A DNA stretch of 64,000 bases from CAYQSU01 sp964420325 (lineage in GTDB: Bacteria > Pseudomonadota > Alphaproteobacteria > Rhodospirillales > Defluviicoccaceae), in contig CAYQSU010000009.1 of the NCBI GenBank assembly GCA_964420325.1, forward strand, positions 7,599 through 71,598, read 5' to 3'. Shown one piece after another: positions 1 to 8,035 of this stretch. Positions within the stretch are counted from its first letter, which is position 1, and every line of letters starts with the position of its first letter. The notes beneath the pieces were generated by a model that saw only the letters and a list, made by a program, of their open reading frames with translations, was not told the DNA's origin and did not search any database. Made by a program: the position numbers and the translations under genes.

Positions 1-1588
1 AGTTGAAGAACAGGTTGAAGCGATCGTCGCGCTGGCCGACGGTGGCGGTCATCGTCAGGTTCGGGCTCGGAACCCATCGCGCGCCCACAGCATAGACGGG
101 AGCGCTGATCTCGTTGTCCGGGTTGCCGTCGTCGAAGTACTGCCAGCCGCCGCCGGCGAGCGCAAAGATCTGGCGGGTGACGGGATAGGCCCAGTCGAGA
201 CGCACCTCCGCGCGGTTGACGTCACCGTCGTCCTCGCGCGACTGGATCGAGCCGGTCGTCGTGAACGTCCAGGCGCCGTACTCCGAGGTCCCCGGCCCGC
301 TGTCCACGGACAGGCCGAGGGCGTTGCGGATGCTCGTCTCGCCGGCTTCGGTGAAGGCGTCGGTGATGTTGGAGTCGTCCTCGCCCCGGACGAAGCCGTT
401 GAAGGTGTAGCGCAGCTGGGCCTCGGCGAGGTCGCCGAAGCGGGCCGGCACATAGGGGCTGAAACGGAATCCGAGGACCGGCTGCCGATTGGTCTGGTTC
501 GCCTGCGACACCGACGTCGCGTCGCCGATGCCGCTCGACTGCTGCGTGATCGAGGCGCTGGTATCGATGAACAGGACATCCGGCGCGGCCTCGATGCTCG
601 CCGTGCCAAGCAGGTCGACGAACGGATCGAAGCCTTCCTCGACACCGCGGATGTTGTCGCCGAGAACCTCCCGGAACTGGAGGTTGAAGTCGATGTCGAA
701 GCGGCCGAAGAAGCGCGGCGTGGTGCCGAGGATGCTGAAGCTCGGCCTCAGCGTCGTGATCAGCGCGCCCTCCTTGAGGTCGTCAGGATCGAGATTGACA
801 TTGTCGGTGTAAGTCAAGAACGCGCCGGCTCCGTACTCCAGTCTCCAGTCGCCGGAGAGGGCACCCTGGGGGATGATCAGAACATCGCCGGGAGCCATGC
901 GGACGTTCGCCGTCCAGTCCCCTGAGTCGACGAGGTCGTCGAGGCGCACCGGGATCTGCGAGGTCCTCTCGCCGTCGCGGCGCAGGATGTAGGCACTGTT
1001 GCCGGCAGCGAACGGGGACAGGCCGCCGAGCTCGGTGATCACGTCGATCAGCGTGATGCCGTCACGGTAGGGGATGGATCGCGGCTCGACCGGGAGGACG
1101 CTGCGGACGGCACCGGGCCCCTCGCCCCGCACCTCGGGCCCGGGTGCGGTGCCGACGACGCGGATCTGGTCCTCGAACGTTCCGACGGCCCGGCTCACCG
1201 CCACCGTGACGGTCGGCGCGCGAACGTAAGCGTCGAGCTCCCGCTCGATGTCGCGGGCCACCTCCTCCGCCGTCCTGTCGGCGACGAGCAGGTCGTCGAT
1301 GAGGGGCAAGGACACGCGCCCGTCGGGGCGGACGGGCACGCTGACCGAGAGGTCGGGATGCCCCTCGACCCTGATGTCGATGGTGTCGAAGGGGCCGATG
1401 CGATAGACGTACGACTCGTGAGCCGCGGCACCTGTCTCCGCATGCACTTCCGTAGTCGCCACCCCGCTCCACGGGCACGCAAACACCGCTGCGGCGAGGG
1501 CGATGCGGGCGCACCGGCGAGAGGGGAGAGCGGCTCTCGCAGGACGGCCTCGCCGGCCGGCCGGGATCAAGGGTGTCAGATCGGGCAT
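1..1588 (-). CDS. Polysaccharide export protein fused to outer-membrane beta-barrel (3' truncated by window edge)
   Basis: The open frame runs leftward from ATG at 1588 and leaves the window without a stop, so the C-terminus is missing. Residues about 1-45 are a long arginine-rich n-region, a hydrophobic stretch and a possible lipobox (VFAC, Cys38). Residues about 58-130 are a Wza/KpsD-type Poly_export domain (YRIGPFDTIDIRVEGHP...). An SLBB-like segment follows (ITELGGLSPF, MAPGDVLIIPQG). The rest alternates like a large outer-membrane barrel, opening with a YTDNVNL motif typical of TIGR03016, the PEP-CTERM-system outer-membrane family. The predicted role is outer-membrane passage of exopolysaccharide. 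The neighbouring glycosyltransferases support this. The fusion of export domain and barrel in one chain is unusual. Family assignment is from motifs only. Confidence 0.8.
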   Translation of the reverse strand, partial: MPDLTPLIPAGRRGRPARAALPSRRCARIALAAAVFACPWSGVATTEVHAETGAAAHESYVYRIGPFDTIDIRVEGHPDLSVSVPVRPDGRVSLPLIDDLLVADRTAEEVARDIERELDAYVRAPTVTVAVSRAVGTFEDQIRVVGTAPGPEVRGEGPGAVRSVLPVEPRSIPYRDGITLIDVITELGGLSPFAAGNSAYILRRDGERTSQIPVRLDDLVDSGDWTANVRMAPGDVLIIPQGALSGDWRLEYGAGAFLTYTDNVNLDPDDLKEGALITTLRPSFSILGTTPRFFGRFDIDFNLQFREVLGDNIRGVEEGFDPFVDLLGTASIEAAPDVLFIDTSASITQQSSGIGDATSVSQANQTNRQPVLGFRFSPYVPARFGDLAEAQLRYTFNGFVRGEDDSNITDAFTEAGETSIRNALGLSVDSGPGTSEYGAWTFTTTGSIQSREDDGDVNRAEVRLDWAYPVTRQIFALAGGGWQYFDDGNPDNEISAPVYAVGARWVPSPNLTMTATVGQRDDRFNLFFN

Positions 1589-1788
1589 CGAAAGGCGGCC
1601 AGCGTGATCCCCCGCATGGGCGACAGGACTGCCTTGAGCGAACGCAAGGCTCGGTCGAAACCGCTTTATGAAGTAGATGATGACACGATGGCTGTAAACG
1701 CAAATGTCCTTGCGATACAACAACCCACCGCCCTGACGTTGCACAAAAGCCGCACCGCAGGACGGTCGGACGGCGATCGCCGGTAACG

Positions 1789-3027
1789 ATGAAGATCCTG
1801 TTTCACCACCGGACCGCATCGAAGGACGGTCAGGCCGTGCACATCGAGGAGCTGGTTGCGGCCTTCCGCCGGCGCGGCCACGAGGTGATCGTCTGCGGGC
1901 CGGAAACGACGGCCCGGGAGGACTTCGGCGGCGAGAGCAAGGCGGTCGCCCGACTCAAGAGCACCCTGCCCAAGGCCCTCTACGAGATCCTGGAGCTCGG
2001 CTACTCGCTCGTCGCCTATCGCCGGCTTCGCCGGGCGGTCGTCAGCCACCGACCGGACGTCCTCTACGAACGCTACAACCTGTTCCTGCCCGCGGGCGCG
2101 TGGCTTCGCCGGCGCCTGCCGATCCCGATGTTTCTCGAGGTCAACGCGCCGCTGTTCGAGGAGCGCCAGACTCACGGCGGACTCGCCCTTCGCCGCATCG
2201 CCCGATGGTCGGAGGAGGCGACGTGGCGGGGTGCCGACATGGTGTTGCCGGTGACGCGGGTGCTCGCCGACCATGTGCGCCGCGCGGGCGTGCCGGAACG
2301 GCGCATCGCCGTGATCCCCAACGGCATCAACGCGGAGCGATTCCTCAAGAGCGTCGATGCCTCCCCGACAAGAGCGCGGCTCGGCCTCGCCGGAACGATC
2401 GTTCTCGGCTTCACCGGGTTCGTCCGCGAGTGGCACGGGCTCGGCGCCGTCGTCGATCTTCTCGCCGACGACAGCGAGCACAAGCTCAGCCTCCTCGTCG
2501 TCGGCGACGGTCCCGGGCGACAGGCCCTGGAGCGGCAGGCGGCGGCGGCCGGCGTCGCGGACAGGGTGCGCTTCACCGGCCTCGTGCAGCGGGACTTCGT
2601 GGCCGAGCACGTGGCCGCCTTCGACATCGCGCTCCAGCCGTCGGTCACGCCCTATGCCTCCCCCCTGAAGATCTTCGAGTACCTGGCCCTCGGACGTCCG
2701 GTCGTCGCGCCCAAGACGGCCAATATCGAGGAGACTCTCACCGACGAGCGGACCGCGCTCTTGTTCCCTGCCGGCGATGCCGAGGCCTTCCGCAGCCGGA
2801 TCGCCCGCCTCTCCGCCGACGAGGGACTGCGCCGGCGGATCGGCGAGGCCGGCCGCCGCCTGATCGACGACCGCGGGTTGACGTGGGACGCCAACGCGCG
2901 CCGCCTGGAGGCCCTGTTCGAGCACGCCCTCGGCTCGAGTCGGGCGCGAATGCCGAACGGGACCCCCCTCCCCCACGCGGCAGCGCCCCCCGGCGCCGAC
3001 GGCGCCGCCGGCCGGTGCCGGCGATGA
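1789..3027 (+). CDS. GT4-type glycosyltransferase
   Basis: A 412-residue GT-B fold enzyme. The N-terminal Rossmann half begins MKILFHHRTASKDGQAVHIE. The donor-binding half contains the linker IPNGINAERF and the EX7E-like segment SPLKIFEYLALGRPVVAP, which in GT4 enzymes contacts the nucleotide sugar. It probably adds a sugar to a lipid-linked exopolysaccharide intermediate at the inner face of the membrane. Donor and acceptor cannot be read from sequence. The stop codon overlaps the start of the next glycosyltransferase (ATGA), so the two are translationally coupled. The gene diverges from the export-barrel gene across about 200 bases. Confidence 0.88.
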   Translation: MKILFHHRTASKDGQAVHIEELVAAFRRRGHEVIVCGPETTAREDFGGESKAVARLKSTLPKALYEILELGYSLVAYRRLRRAVVSHRPDVLYERYNLFLPAGAWLRRRLPIPMFLEVNAPLFEERQTHGGLALRRIARWSEEATWRGADMVLPVTRVLADHVRRAGVPERRIAVIPNGINAERFLKSVDASPTRARLGLAGTIVLGFTGFVREWHGLGAVVDLLADDSEHKLSLLVVGDGPGRQALERQAAAAGVADRVRFTGLVQRDFVAEHVAAFDIALQPSVTPYASPLKIFEYLALGRPVVAPKTANIEETLTDERTALLFPAGDAEAFRSRIARLSADEGLRRRIGEAGRRLIDDRGLTWDANARRLEALFEHALGSSRARMPNGTPLPHAAAPPGADGAAGRCRR

Positions 3028-4244
3028 GAGTGCTGTTCCTCTGCCATCGCTTTCCCCATCCGCCGAAGGACGGCTCGCGGGTCCGGGCGTTTCACCTGAT
3101 CAAGCACCTCGGCGCAACCTGCGAGGTCACCGTCGGGGCGCCCGTTCGCACCAGCGACGAGGAGGCCGGCATCGAGGCGCTCCGCGGCTACTGCCAGAGG
3201 GTCCTCGTCGGCCGGGTGTCCGCACCGGCGGCGCTGGCGCGGATGATCCTCAGGCTGCCGACGGGGACGCCGTCGTCGATGGGGTACTTCTATGCGCCCG
3301 ATCTCAAACGGGGCATCGACGCCGCCCTCGCCGAGTCCGCGTTCGATCTTATCGTCGTCCATTGCTCGTCCGTCGCCCCGTATGTCGCGGCGGTCGGCAC
3401 CTGCCCGAAGATCCTCGATTTCGCCGACATGGACTCGCAGAAGTGGCTGGCGTACGCCGACGTCCGAGGCTTCCCCTGGTCCCTCGGCTACCGCCTGGAG
3501 GGCCGCAAGCTCGAGCGCGCCGAGGCACGCCTCGCGGGCGCCTTCGATGCCTGCACCTGCATCACCAAGGCGGAGTTGGACACGCTCAACGGATACGGCG
3601 TCGAGACCGTTGCCGGCTGGTTCCCCAACGGCGTCGATCTCGACTACTTTCGGCCCGCGGACGAAGGCTACGATCCCGATCGCATCTGTTTCGTCGGGCG
3701 CATGGACTACTTCCCGAATCAGCAGGGCGTGACCGACTTCTGCCACCAGGTTCTGCCCCGCATCCGCGAACGTCGACCCGGTGTCACGTTCTCCATCGTC
3801 GGCGCCGATCCGCCGGCGGCGATCCGCAAGCTCGGCGCACTTCCCGGCGTCCGCGTGACCGGGACGGTTGCCGACGTGCGGCCCTTTGTCCGCGAGGCCG
3901 CGCTCACCGTCGCCCCCCTGAGAATCGCCCGCGGCACCCAGAACAAGATCCTGGAATCATGGGCGATGGGGGTGCCGGTGGTGGCGTCGAGCCGCGCCGC
4001 CCGCGGCGTCGACGCCGTCGCCGGCGAGCACCTCCTGGTCGCCGACGAGCCTGAAGCGGCGGCCGAGGCGGTGCTGCGGCTGATGGCCGATGCCGGCGAA
4101 CGCCGCCGGTTGGCGGATGCCGGGCGAAAGCGGGTCGAGAGCCGGTACACCTGGCCGGCGGCGATGGCCATGTTCGATGCCATCGTCGACGCCGCCCTCG
4201 CCCGGTCCCGGAGACAGGGCCCGCGACGGCTCAGCCGCGGGTAA
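3024..4244 (+). CDS. Exosortase/PEP-CTERM-system-associated sugar transferase (TIGR03087-like)
   Basis: A 406-residue glycosyltransferase. The start is the ATG at 3024 that overlaps the previous stop. The longer upstream frame is only an open shadow of the first glycosyltransferase. The N-terminus MRVLFLCHRFPHPPKDGSRV, the central DFADMDSQKW and the C-terminal GTQNKILESWAMGVPVVAS match the family that accompanies EpsH/exosortase A exopolysaccharide loci. It has a GT-B fold with the usual acidic donor-site segment. Inference: with the TIGR03016-like barrel on the other side, this marks the edge of an exosortase-type EPS cluster extending left of the window. The exact sugar is unknown. Confidence 0.85.
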   Translation: MRVLFLCHRFPHPPKDGSRVRAFHLIKHLGATCEVTVGAPVRTSDEEAGIEALRGYCQRVLVGRVSAPAALARMILRLPTGTPSSMGYFYAPDLKRGIDAALAESAFDLIVVHCSSVAPYVAAVGTCPKILDFADMDSQKWLAYADVRGFPWSLGYRLEGRKLERAEARLAGAFDACTCITKAELDTLNGYGVETVAGWFPNGVDLDYFRPADEGYDPDRICFVGRMDYFPNQQGVTDFCHQVLPRIRERRPGVTFSIVGADPPAAIRKLGALPGVRVTGTVADVRPFVREAALTVAPLRIARGTQNKILESWAMGVPVVASSRAARGVDAVAGEHLLVADEPEAAAEAVLRLMADAGERRRLADAGRKRVESRYTWPAAMAMFDAIVDAALARSRRQGPRRLSRG

Positions 4245-4341
4245 ACGACCGGCAGCGGGTCTGCAGAGGCGGCCACGGCTCGCCCGCACTCTCTCGAACA
4301 GCGGAACCCTGGCCGAACCAATTCACCATCTTGGCAATCCG

Positions 4342-4370
4342 TTGTCTGCGGGCAAAGGCCATGTTAGGAT
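4342..4370 (+). promoter_or_regulatory. Candidate sigma-70 promoter for the hemerythrin gene
   Basis: TTGTCT at 4342-4347 and TAGGAT at 4365-4370 are separated by 17 bases and lie 26 bases before the hemerythrin ATG. The region is visibly richer in A and T than its surroundings. Each hexamer matches four of six consensus positions, so this is a plausible but unproven call. Confidence 0.4.
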
Positions 4371-4395
4371 CAAGAAAACTAAGGGAAACCTGAGG

Positions 4396-4950
4396 ATGTC
4401 GGACGTCCTGTTCCTGCTCAGGCTCGAGCACCAGAACATGTCGAGGCTCCTGAACGCTCTGGAAAACCAGCTGGACGACCTGGAGAGAGGACGGACCATC
4501 GATCCGGCCATTCTCACCTCCATTCTTAACTATTGCTTGACCTATCCGGACGAATGCCACCATCCGAAGGAAGACCTGGTGCTCCACTGGTTGTGCGCGC
4601 GGGCCCCGGACGCCGCCCTCGCCGTCGGCGATCTCCGCGGCGAGCATCGCCATCTCGCCAACCTCACGCGGGACTTCGCGACTGCGATCCGCACGACGCC
4701 GGCAGCGACGGCTTCCGCCTTGCAGCGCTTGGGACCTTCGTTTCTGGACGCCTACCGCCGCCACATGTCCATGGAGGAGATGGTGTTCTTTCCGGCGGCG
4801 CTCAAGGCGTTGTCGCCCTATGACTGGGAGGAGATCGACTTCGAGGTTTTCGACCGCACCGATCCCTTGTTCAGCGAGCCGGCCGAGAGGCAGTTTCAGG
4901 CGCTTCGCGATGCGATCCTCGCCGGCGATCACGGGCTTGGCGGCTTGTGA
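4396..4950 (+). CDS. Hemerythrin HHE domain protein
   Basis: A 184-residue protein made of one hemerythrin-like four-helix bundle. Likely metal ligands are His12 (LEHQNM), the His55/His56-to-Glu59 cluster (CHHPKED), the EHRH segment, and RRHMSMEEMVFFP near the C-terminus. Such proteins bind oxygen or nitric oxide at a di-iron centre, or act as oxygen or redox sensors. The ATG at 4396 is preferred because it begins the domain and follows a TGAGG element. Upstream in-frame codons overlap the glycosyltransferase region and carry no domain. It stands alone between the EPS genes and the ribosomal operon, with its own candidate promoter. Confidence 0.88.
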   Translation: MSDVLFLLRLEHQNMSRLLNALENQLDDLERGRTIDPAILTSILNYCLTYPDECHHPKEDLVLHWLCARAPDAALAVGDLRGEHRHLANLTRDFATAIRTTPAATASALQRLGPSFLDAYRRHMSMEEMVFFPAALKALSPYDWEEIDFEVFDRTDPLFSEPAERQFQALRDAILAGDHGLGGL

Positions 4951-5000
4951 GCCGGTTCGATGCCACGGCTTCCCGGCATCCACGGCGACCGCGGGCGCCG

Positions 5001-5028
5001 TTGACAAGCCCCGGTTTCGTCATATAGT
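5001..5028 (+). promoter_or_regulatory. Strong sigma-70-type promoter for rplU operon
   Basis: TTGACA at 5001-5006, a 16-base spacer and TATAGT at 5023-5028 give a near-consensus vegetative promoter. It lies about 63 bases upstream of the rplU start, leaving a GC-rich leader. This is what is expected for a highly expressed ribosomal protein operon. Confidence 0.75.
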
Positions 5029-5090
5029 GCCGGCAGTCGCGCCCGCCGGCGGTCGGCTGGGGCGAGTTTGGCCGTGTTCAGGGGCTCGGG

Positions 5091-5525
5091 ATGTTCGCAG
5101 TCATTCGCACCGGCGGCAAGCAGTACCGCGTGACCGAACAGTCGCGCATCGAGGTCGAGCGGCTGTCCGCCCTGCCGGGCGAGACCTTGGAAATCAGCGA
5201 CGTGCTGATGGTCGGCGGCACGGACGGTGCGCCGCTGATCGGTGCGCCCGCGCTTGACCAGGCCATCGTGTTCGCCGAGGTCGTCGAGCAGACGCGGGGC
5301 GAGAAGATCCTTGTTTTCAAGAAGAAACGCCGCAAGAACTACCGCCGCACCCGGGGCCACCGTCAGCATCGGACGGTGCTCCGCATCGTCGGCATCAGTC
5401 CCAGCGGCGAGCGGCCGGAGCCTCGGCCGGCGAAGGCGGCCGCGCCCGCGACAACCGAGCCCGAGAGCGAGGCGTCCGCGCCGGAGGCCCCGTCGCCGGT
5501 CGGCGAGCAGAGCCCGGAGGAGTAG
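5091..5525 (+). CDS. rplU: 50S ribosomal protein L21
   Basis: A 144-residue bL21. The N-terminal hundred residues hold the family core: MFAVIRTGGKQYRV at the start and the KKKRRKNYRRTRGHRQ rRNA-binding segment. It binds 23S rRNA in the large subunit. After about residue 104 there is an extra acidic, Pro/Ala/Glu-rich tail of about 40 residues (KAAAPATTEPESEAS and onward) not present in short versions such as that of E. coli. Extended tails are common in alphaproteobacteria. It is directly followed by rpmA three bases later and served by a strong promoter. Confidence 0.97.
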   Translation: MFAVIRTGGKQYRVTEQSRIEVERLSALPGETLEISDVLMVGGTDGAPLIGAPALDQAIVFAEVVEQTRGEKILVFKKKRRKNYRRTRGHRQHRTVLRIVGISPSGERPEPRPAKAAAPATTEPESEASAPEAPSPVGEQSPEE

Positions 5526-5528
5526 GGA

Positions 5529-5786
5529 ATGGCTCACAAGAAGGCAGGCGGAAGCTCCCGCAACGGTCGCGACAGCGTCGGCCGCCGGCTGGGTGTCAAG
5601 AGGTTCGGCGGGGAAGCCGTCATCCCCGGGAACATCATCGTGCGCCAGCGCGGCACCCGCTTCCATGCCGGCACCAATGTCGGCATCGGCAGGGACCATA
5701 CGCTGTTCGCGCTGACGGAAGGGCGCGTCCGCTTCGAGCAAAAGGCCCGCGGACGGACCTTCGTGGCCGTGGAGCCCGCCGGCTAG
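5529..5786 (+). CDS. rpmA: 50S ribosomal protein L27
   Basis: An 85-residue bL27 starting MAHKKAGGSSRNGRDS, followed by the GNIIVRQRGTRFHAG signature. Its flexible N-terminal tail reaches toward the peptidyl transferase centre of the ribosome. Length and order after rplU are canonical. A perfect inverted repeat separates it from the GTPase gene downstream. Confidence 0.98.
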   Translation: MAHKKAGGSSRNGRDSVGRRLGVKRFGGEAVIPGNIIVRQRGTRFHAGTNVGIGRDHTLFALTEGRVRFEQKARGRTFVAVEPAG

Positions 5787-5816
5787 CCGCCGCCCGACCG
5801 TCCGCGGCGACAGCGC

Positions 5817-5840
5817 GGGAGGATGCGCGGCCATCCTCCC
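5817..5840 (+). terminator. Perfect 9-bp hairpin between rpmA and obgE
   Basis: GGGAGGATG at 5817-5825 and CATCCTCCC at 5832-5840 form a perfect 9-bp stem with a 6-base loop. No T tract follows on either strand, so it is not a classical intrinsic terminator. It could attenuate transcription, stabilise the rplU-rpmA messenger end or be a processing site between the ribosomal genes and obgE. Confidence 0.4.
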
Positions 5841-5860
5841 CTGGCGAAACGGCAAGCGTG

Positions 5861-6889
5861 GTGAAGTTTCTCGACGAGGCCAAGGTGTTCGTGAAGAGCG
5901 GCGACGGCGGCGACGGCTGCGTCTCGTTCCGGCGCGAGAAGTACGTCGAGTTCGGCGGACCCGACGGCGGTGACGGCGGCCGCGGCGGCGACGTGATCGT
6001 CGAGGCTGTGCCGGGGCTCAACACCCTGATCGATTTCCGTTACCGGCAGCACTTCAAGGCCGGCCGCGGCGGCCACGGGATGGGCGGCAACCGCACCGGC
6101 GCCGATGGTGCCGACGCCGTGCTGCGGGTTCCCGTCGGAACGCAGGTGCTGGCCGAGGACAAGGAGACGCTGATCGCCGACCTGACCGAGGAAGGGCGAC
6201 GGGTCGTCATCGCACACGGCGGCGCCGGCGGACGCGGCAACACCCGCTTCAAGTCGTCGACCAACCGGGCGCCGCGTCAGTCGGAGCCCGGCCGGCCCGG
6301 CGACGAGTGCTGGCTGTGGCTCCGTCTCAAGCTGATCGCCGATGCCGGCCTGGTCGGTCTTCCCAACGCCGGCAAGTCGACGTTCCTCGCGGCGTGCACG
6401 CGGGCGCGCCCGAAGGTGGCCGACTATCCATTCACCACCCTGCATCCCGGTCTCGGCGTCGTGGAGAGCGGCGATGACACCTTCGTGCTCGCCGACATTC
6501 CGGGATTGATCGAAGGCGCCCATCGGGGTGCGGGGCTGGGAACCCGGTTTCTCGGCCACGTGGAACGCTGCCGCGTGCTCCTGCACCTGGTGGACGGCAC
6601 CGGTGCCGATGTCGCGTCCGCTTATCGCACCGTCCGCGAGGAGCTCTCGGCCTACGGCGCCGGCCTTGCCGCGCGGCCGGAGATCGTCGCGCTCAACAAG
6701 GCCGACGCGCTCTCGCCCCAGGACATCGAGCAGCGCCGGAACGCGCTGGAGGCCGTGTCCGGGGCGAAGGTGTTCGTCACCTCGGGTGTCGCCGGCACCG
6801 GCGTCGCCGACGTGCTCGCGGCGCTTGCCGCCGCGGTCCGCCGCTCGCGTGCCGACGGGCGCCCGCGCGTTCCTTTGCCCCTGCCATGA
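5861..6889 (+). CDS. obgE: GTPase Obg/CgtA
   Basis: An essential GTPase for large-subunit assembly and stress control, of about 342 residues. The glycine-rich Obg fold occupies the first 155 or so residues. The G domain follows with G1 GLPNAGKST, the G3 region DIPGLIEGAHRGAG and G4 NKAD. Two adjacent GTG codons (5858 and 5861) can start the frame. The second gives MKFLDEAKVF, which matches the usual family N-terminus, so it is preferred. No extended C-terminal domain is present. Its last codons overlap the proB start (ATGA), showing coupling. Confidence 0.96.
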   Translation: MKFLDEAKVFVKSGDGGDGCVSFRREKYVEFGGPDGGDGGRGGDVIVEAVPGLNTLIDFRYRQHFKAGRGGHGMGGNRTGADGADAVLRVPVGTQVLAEDKETLIADLTEEGRRVVIAHGGAGGRGNTRFKSSTNRAPRQSEPGRPGDECWLWLRLKLIADAGLVGLPNAGKSTFLAACTRARPKVADYPFTTLHPGLGVVESGDDTFVLADIPGLIEGAHRGAGLGTRFLGHVERCRVLLHLVDGTGADVASAYRTVREELSAYGAGLAARPEIVALNKADALSPQDIEQRRNALEAVSGAKVFVTSGVAGTGVADVLAALAAAVRRSRADGRPRVPLPLP

Positions 6890-8016
6890 GCCCCTACCGG
6901 CAAACGACGAGCCTCGCCGCCGGTCAGCGTCTCGTCGTCAAGATCGGCTCGGCGCTGCTGGTCGACGAAGACCACGGAGCGATCCGCCAGGACTGGCTCG
7001 AGGCGCTCGCCGACGATGTCGCGGCGATCCGGGCGAGGGGCCAGGAGGTGCTCCTGGTGTCCTCCGGCGCGATCGCCGTCGGGCGGCGCCATCTCAGCTT
7101 CGGCGCGGGCCCGCTCCGCCTGGATGAGAAACAGGCGGCCGCCGCGACCGGCATGATCCGCCTCGCGCATGCCTACCAGGAGGTGCTGGCCCGGCACGAT
7201 CTGACGGTGGCACAGGTGCTCTTGACGCTCTCCGACACCGAGGACCGGCGGCGCTACATCAACGCCCGCGCCACGCTCACCACCCTGTTGCGGGCGGGCG
7301 CGGTGCCGCTGATCAACGAGAACGACACCGTTGCCACCGACGAGATCCGCTTCGGCGACAACGACCGTCTGGGCGCGCGGGTGGCGGCGATGGTGAGCGC
7401 CGACGTGCTGGTTCTCCTCTCCGACATCGACGGGCTCTACACGGCGGATCCGCGCAAGGACGGCAGCGCCCGGCTGATCCCGGAGGTCCGGGAGATCAGC
7501 GAGGAGATCGAGGCCGCCGCCGGCGAGGCCTCCTCCGGCGACGGCTCGGGCGGAATGATCACCAAGCTCGCCGCGGCGAAGATCGCCATGGCCGCGGGCT
7601 GCCGGATGGTGATCGCCGACGGCAGGTCCCTGCACGCGCTCCGCTGCATCGAGAACGGCGCGGTCTGCACCTGGTTTCTGCCGCGGGCGACACCTCAGAC
7701 GGCGCGCAAGCGGTGGATCGGCGGCAGCCTCAAGCCGGCCGGCGCGCTCGTCGTCGACGCCGGCGCCGTCGCCGCGCTGATCGCCGGCAGGAGCCTCTTG
7801 CCGGCGGGGATCATCGCCGTCGAGGGCGACTTCACCAAGGGCGACGCGGTGATCGTCAAGACCGCGGACGGCCGCGAGCGGGCCCGCGGGCTCGCCGCCT
7901 ACTCGGCCGCCGACGCCCGGCGCATCGTCGGCTGCAAGAGCGGTGAAATCAAAGCGCGGCTGGGCTACCGTGGTCGCGACGAGGTCATCCATCGGGACGA
8001 CCTGGTCCTGGTCTAG
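6886..8016 (+). CDS. proB: Glutamate 5-kinase
   Basis: A 376-residue enzyme for the first step of proline synthesis, phosphorylating glutamate with ATP. The amino-acid-kinase domain runs to about residue 260 (VVKIGSALL, SSGAIAVG, LINENDTVATDEIRFGDND, GSGGMITKL). A PUA domain follows at about 285-365, the usual two-domain bacterial form. It overlaps obgE by four bases and is followed 19 bases later by proA, so the two proline genes and obgE are one transcription unit. Confidence 0.97.
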   Translation: MSPYRQTTSLAAGQRLVVKIGSALLVDEDHGAIRQDWLEALADDVAAIRARGQEVLLVSSGAIAVGRRHLSFGAGPLRLDEKQAAAATGMIRLAHAYQEVLARHDLTVAQVLLTLSDTEDRRRYINARATLTTLLRAGAVPLINENDTVATDEIRFGDNDRLGARVAAMVSADVLVLLSDIDGLYTADPRKDGSARLIPEVREISEEIEAAAGEASSGDGSGGMITKLAAAKIAMAAGCRMVIADGRSLHALRCIENGAVCTWFLPRATPQTARKRWIGGSLKPAGALVVDAGAVAALIAGRSLLPAGIIAVEGDFTKGDAVIVKTADGRERARGLAAYSAADARRIVGCKSGEIKARLGYRGRDEVIHRDDLVLV

Positions 8017-8035
8017 GAGGCATGGAGCAGCGCGC

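Noticed and set aside
55..645. A minus-strand frame within the export-barrel gene
   Set aside because: It is out of frame with the recognisable Poly_export/barrel protein and is Ser/Arg-rich as expected for a shadow.
2100..3023. A long N-terminal extension of the second glycosyltransferase
   Set aside because: The extension is the out-of-frame shadow of the first glycosyltransferase. The ATG at 3024 gives the exact family start.
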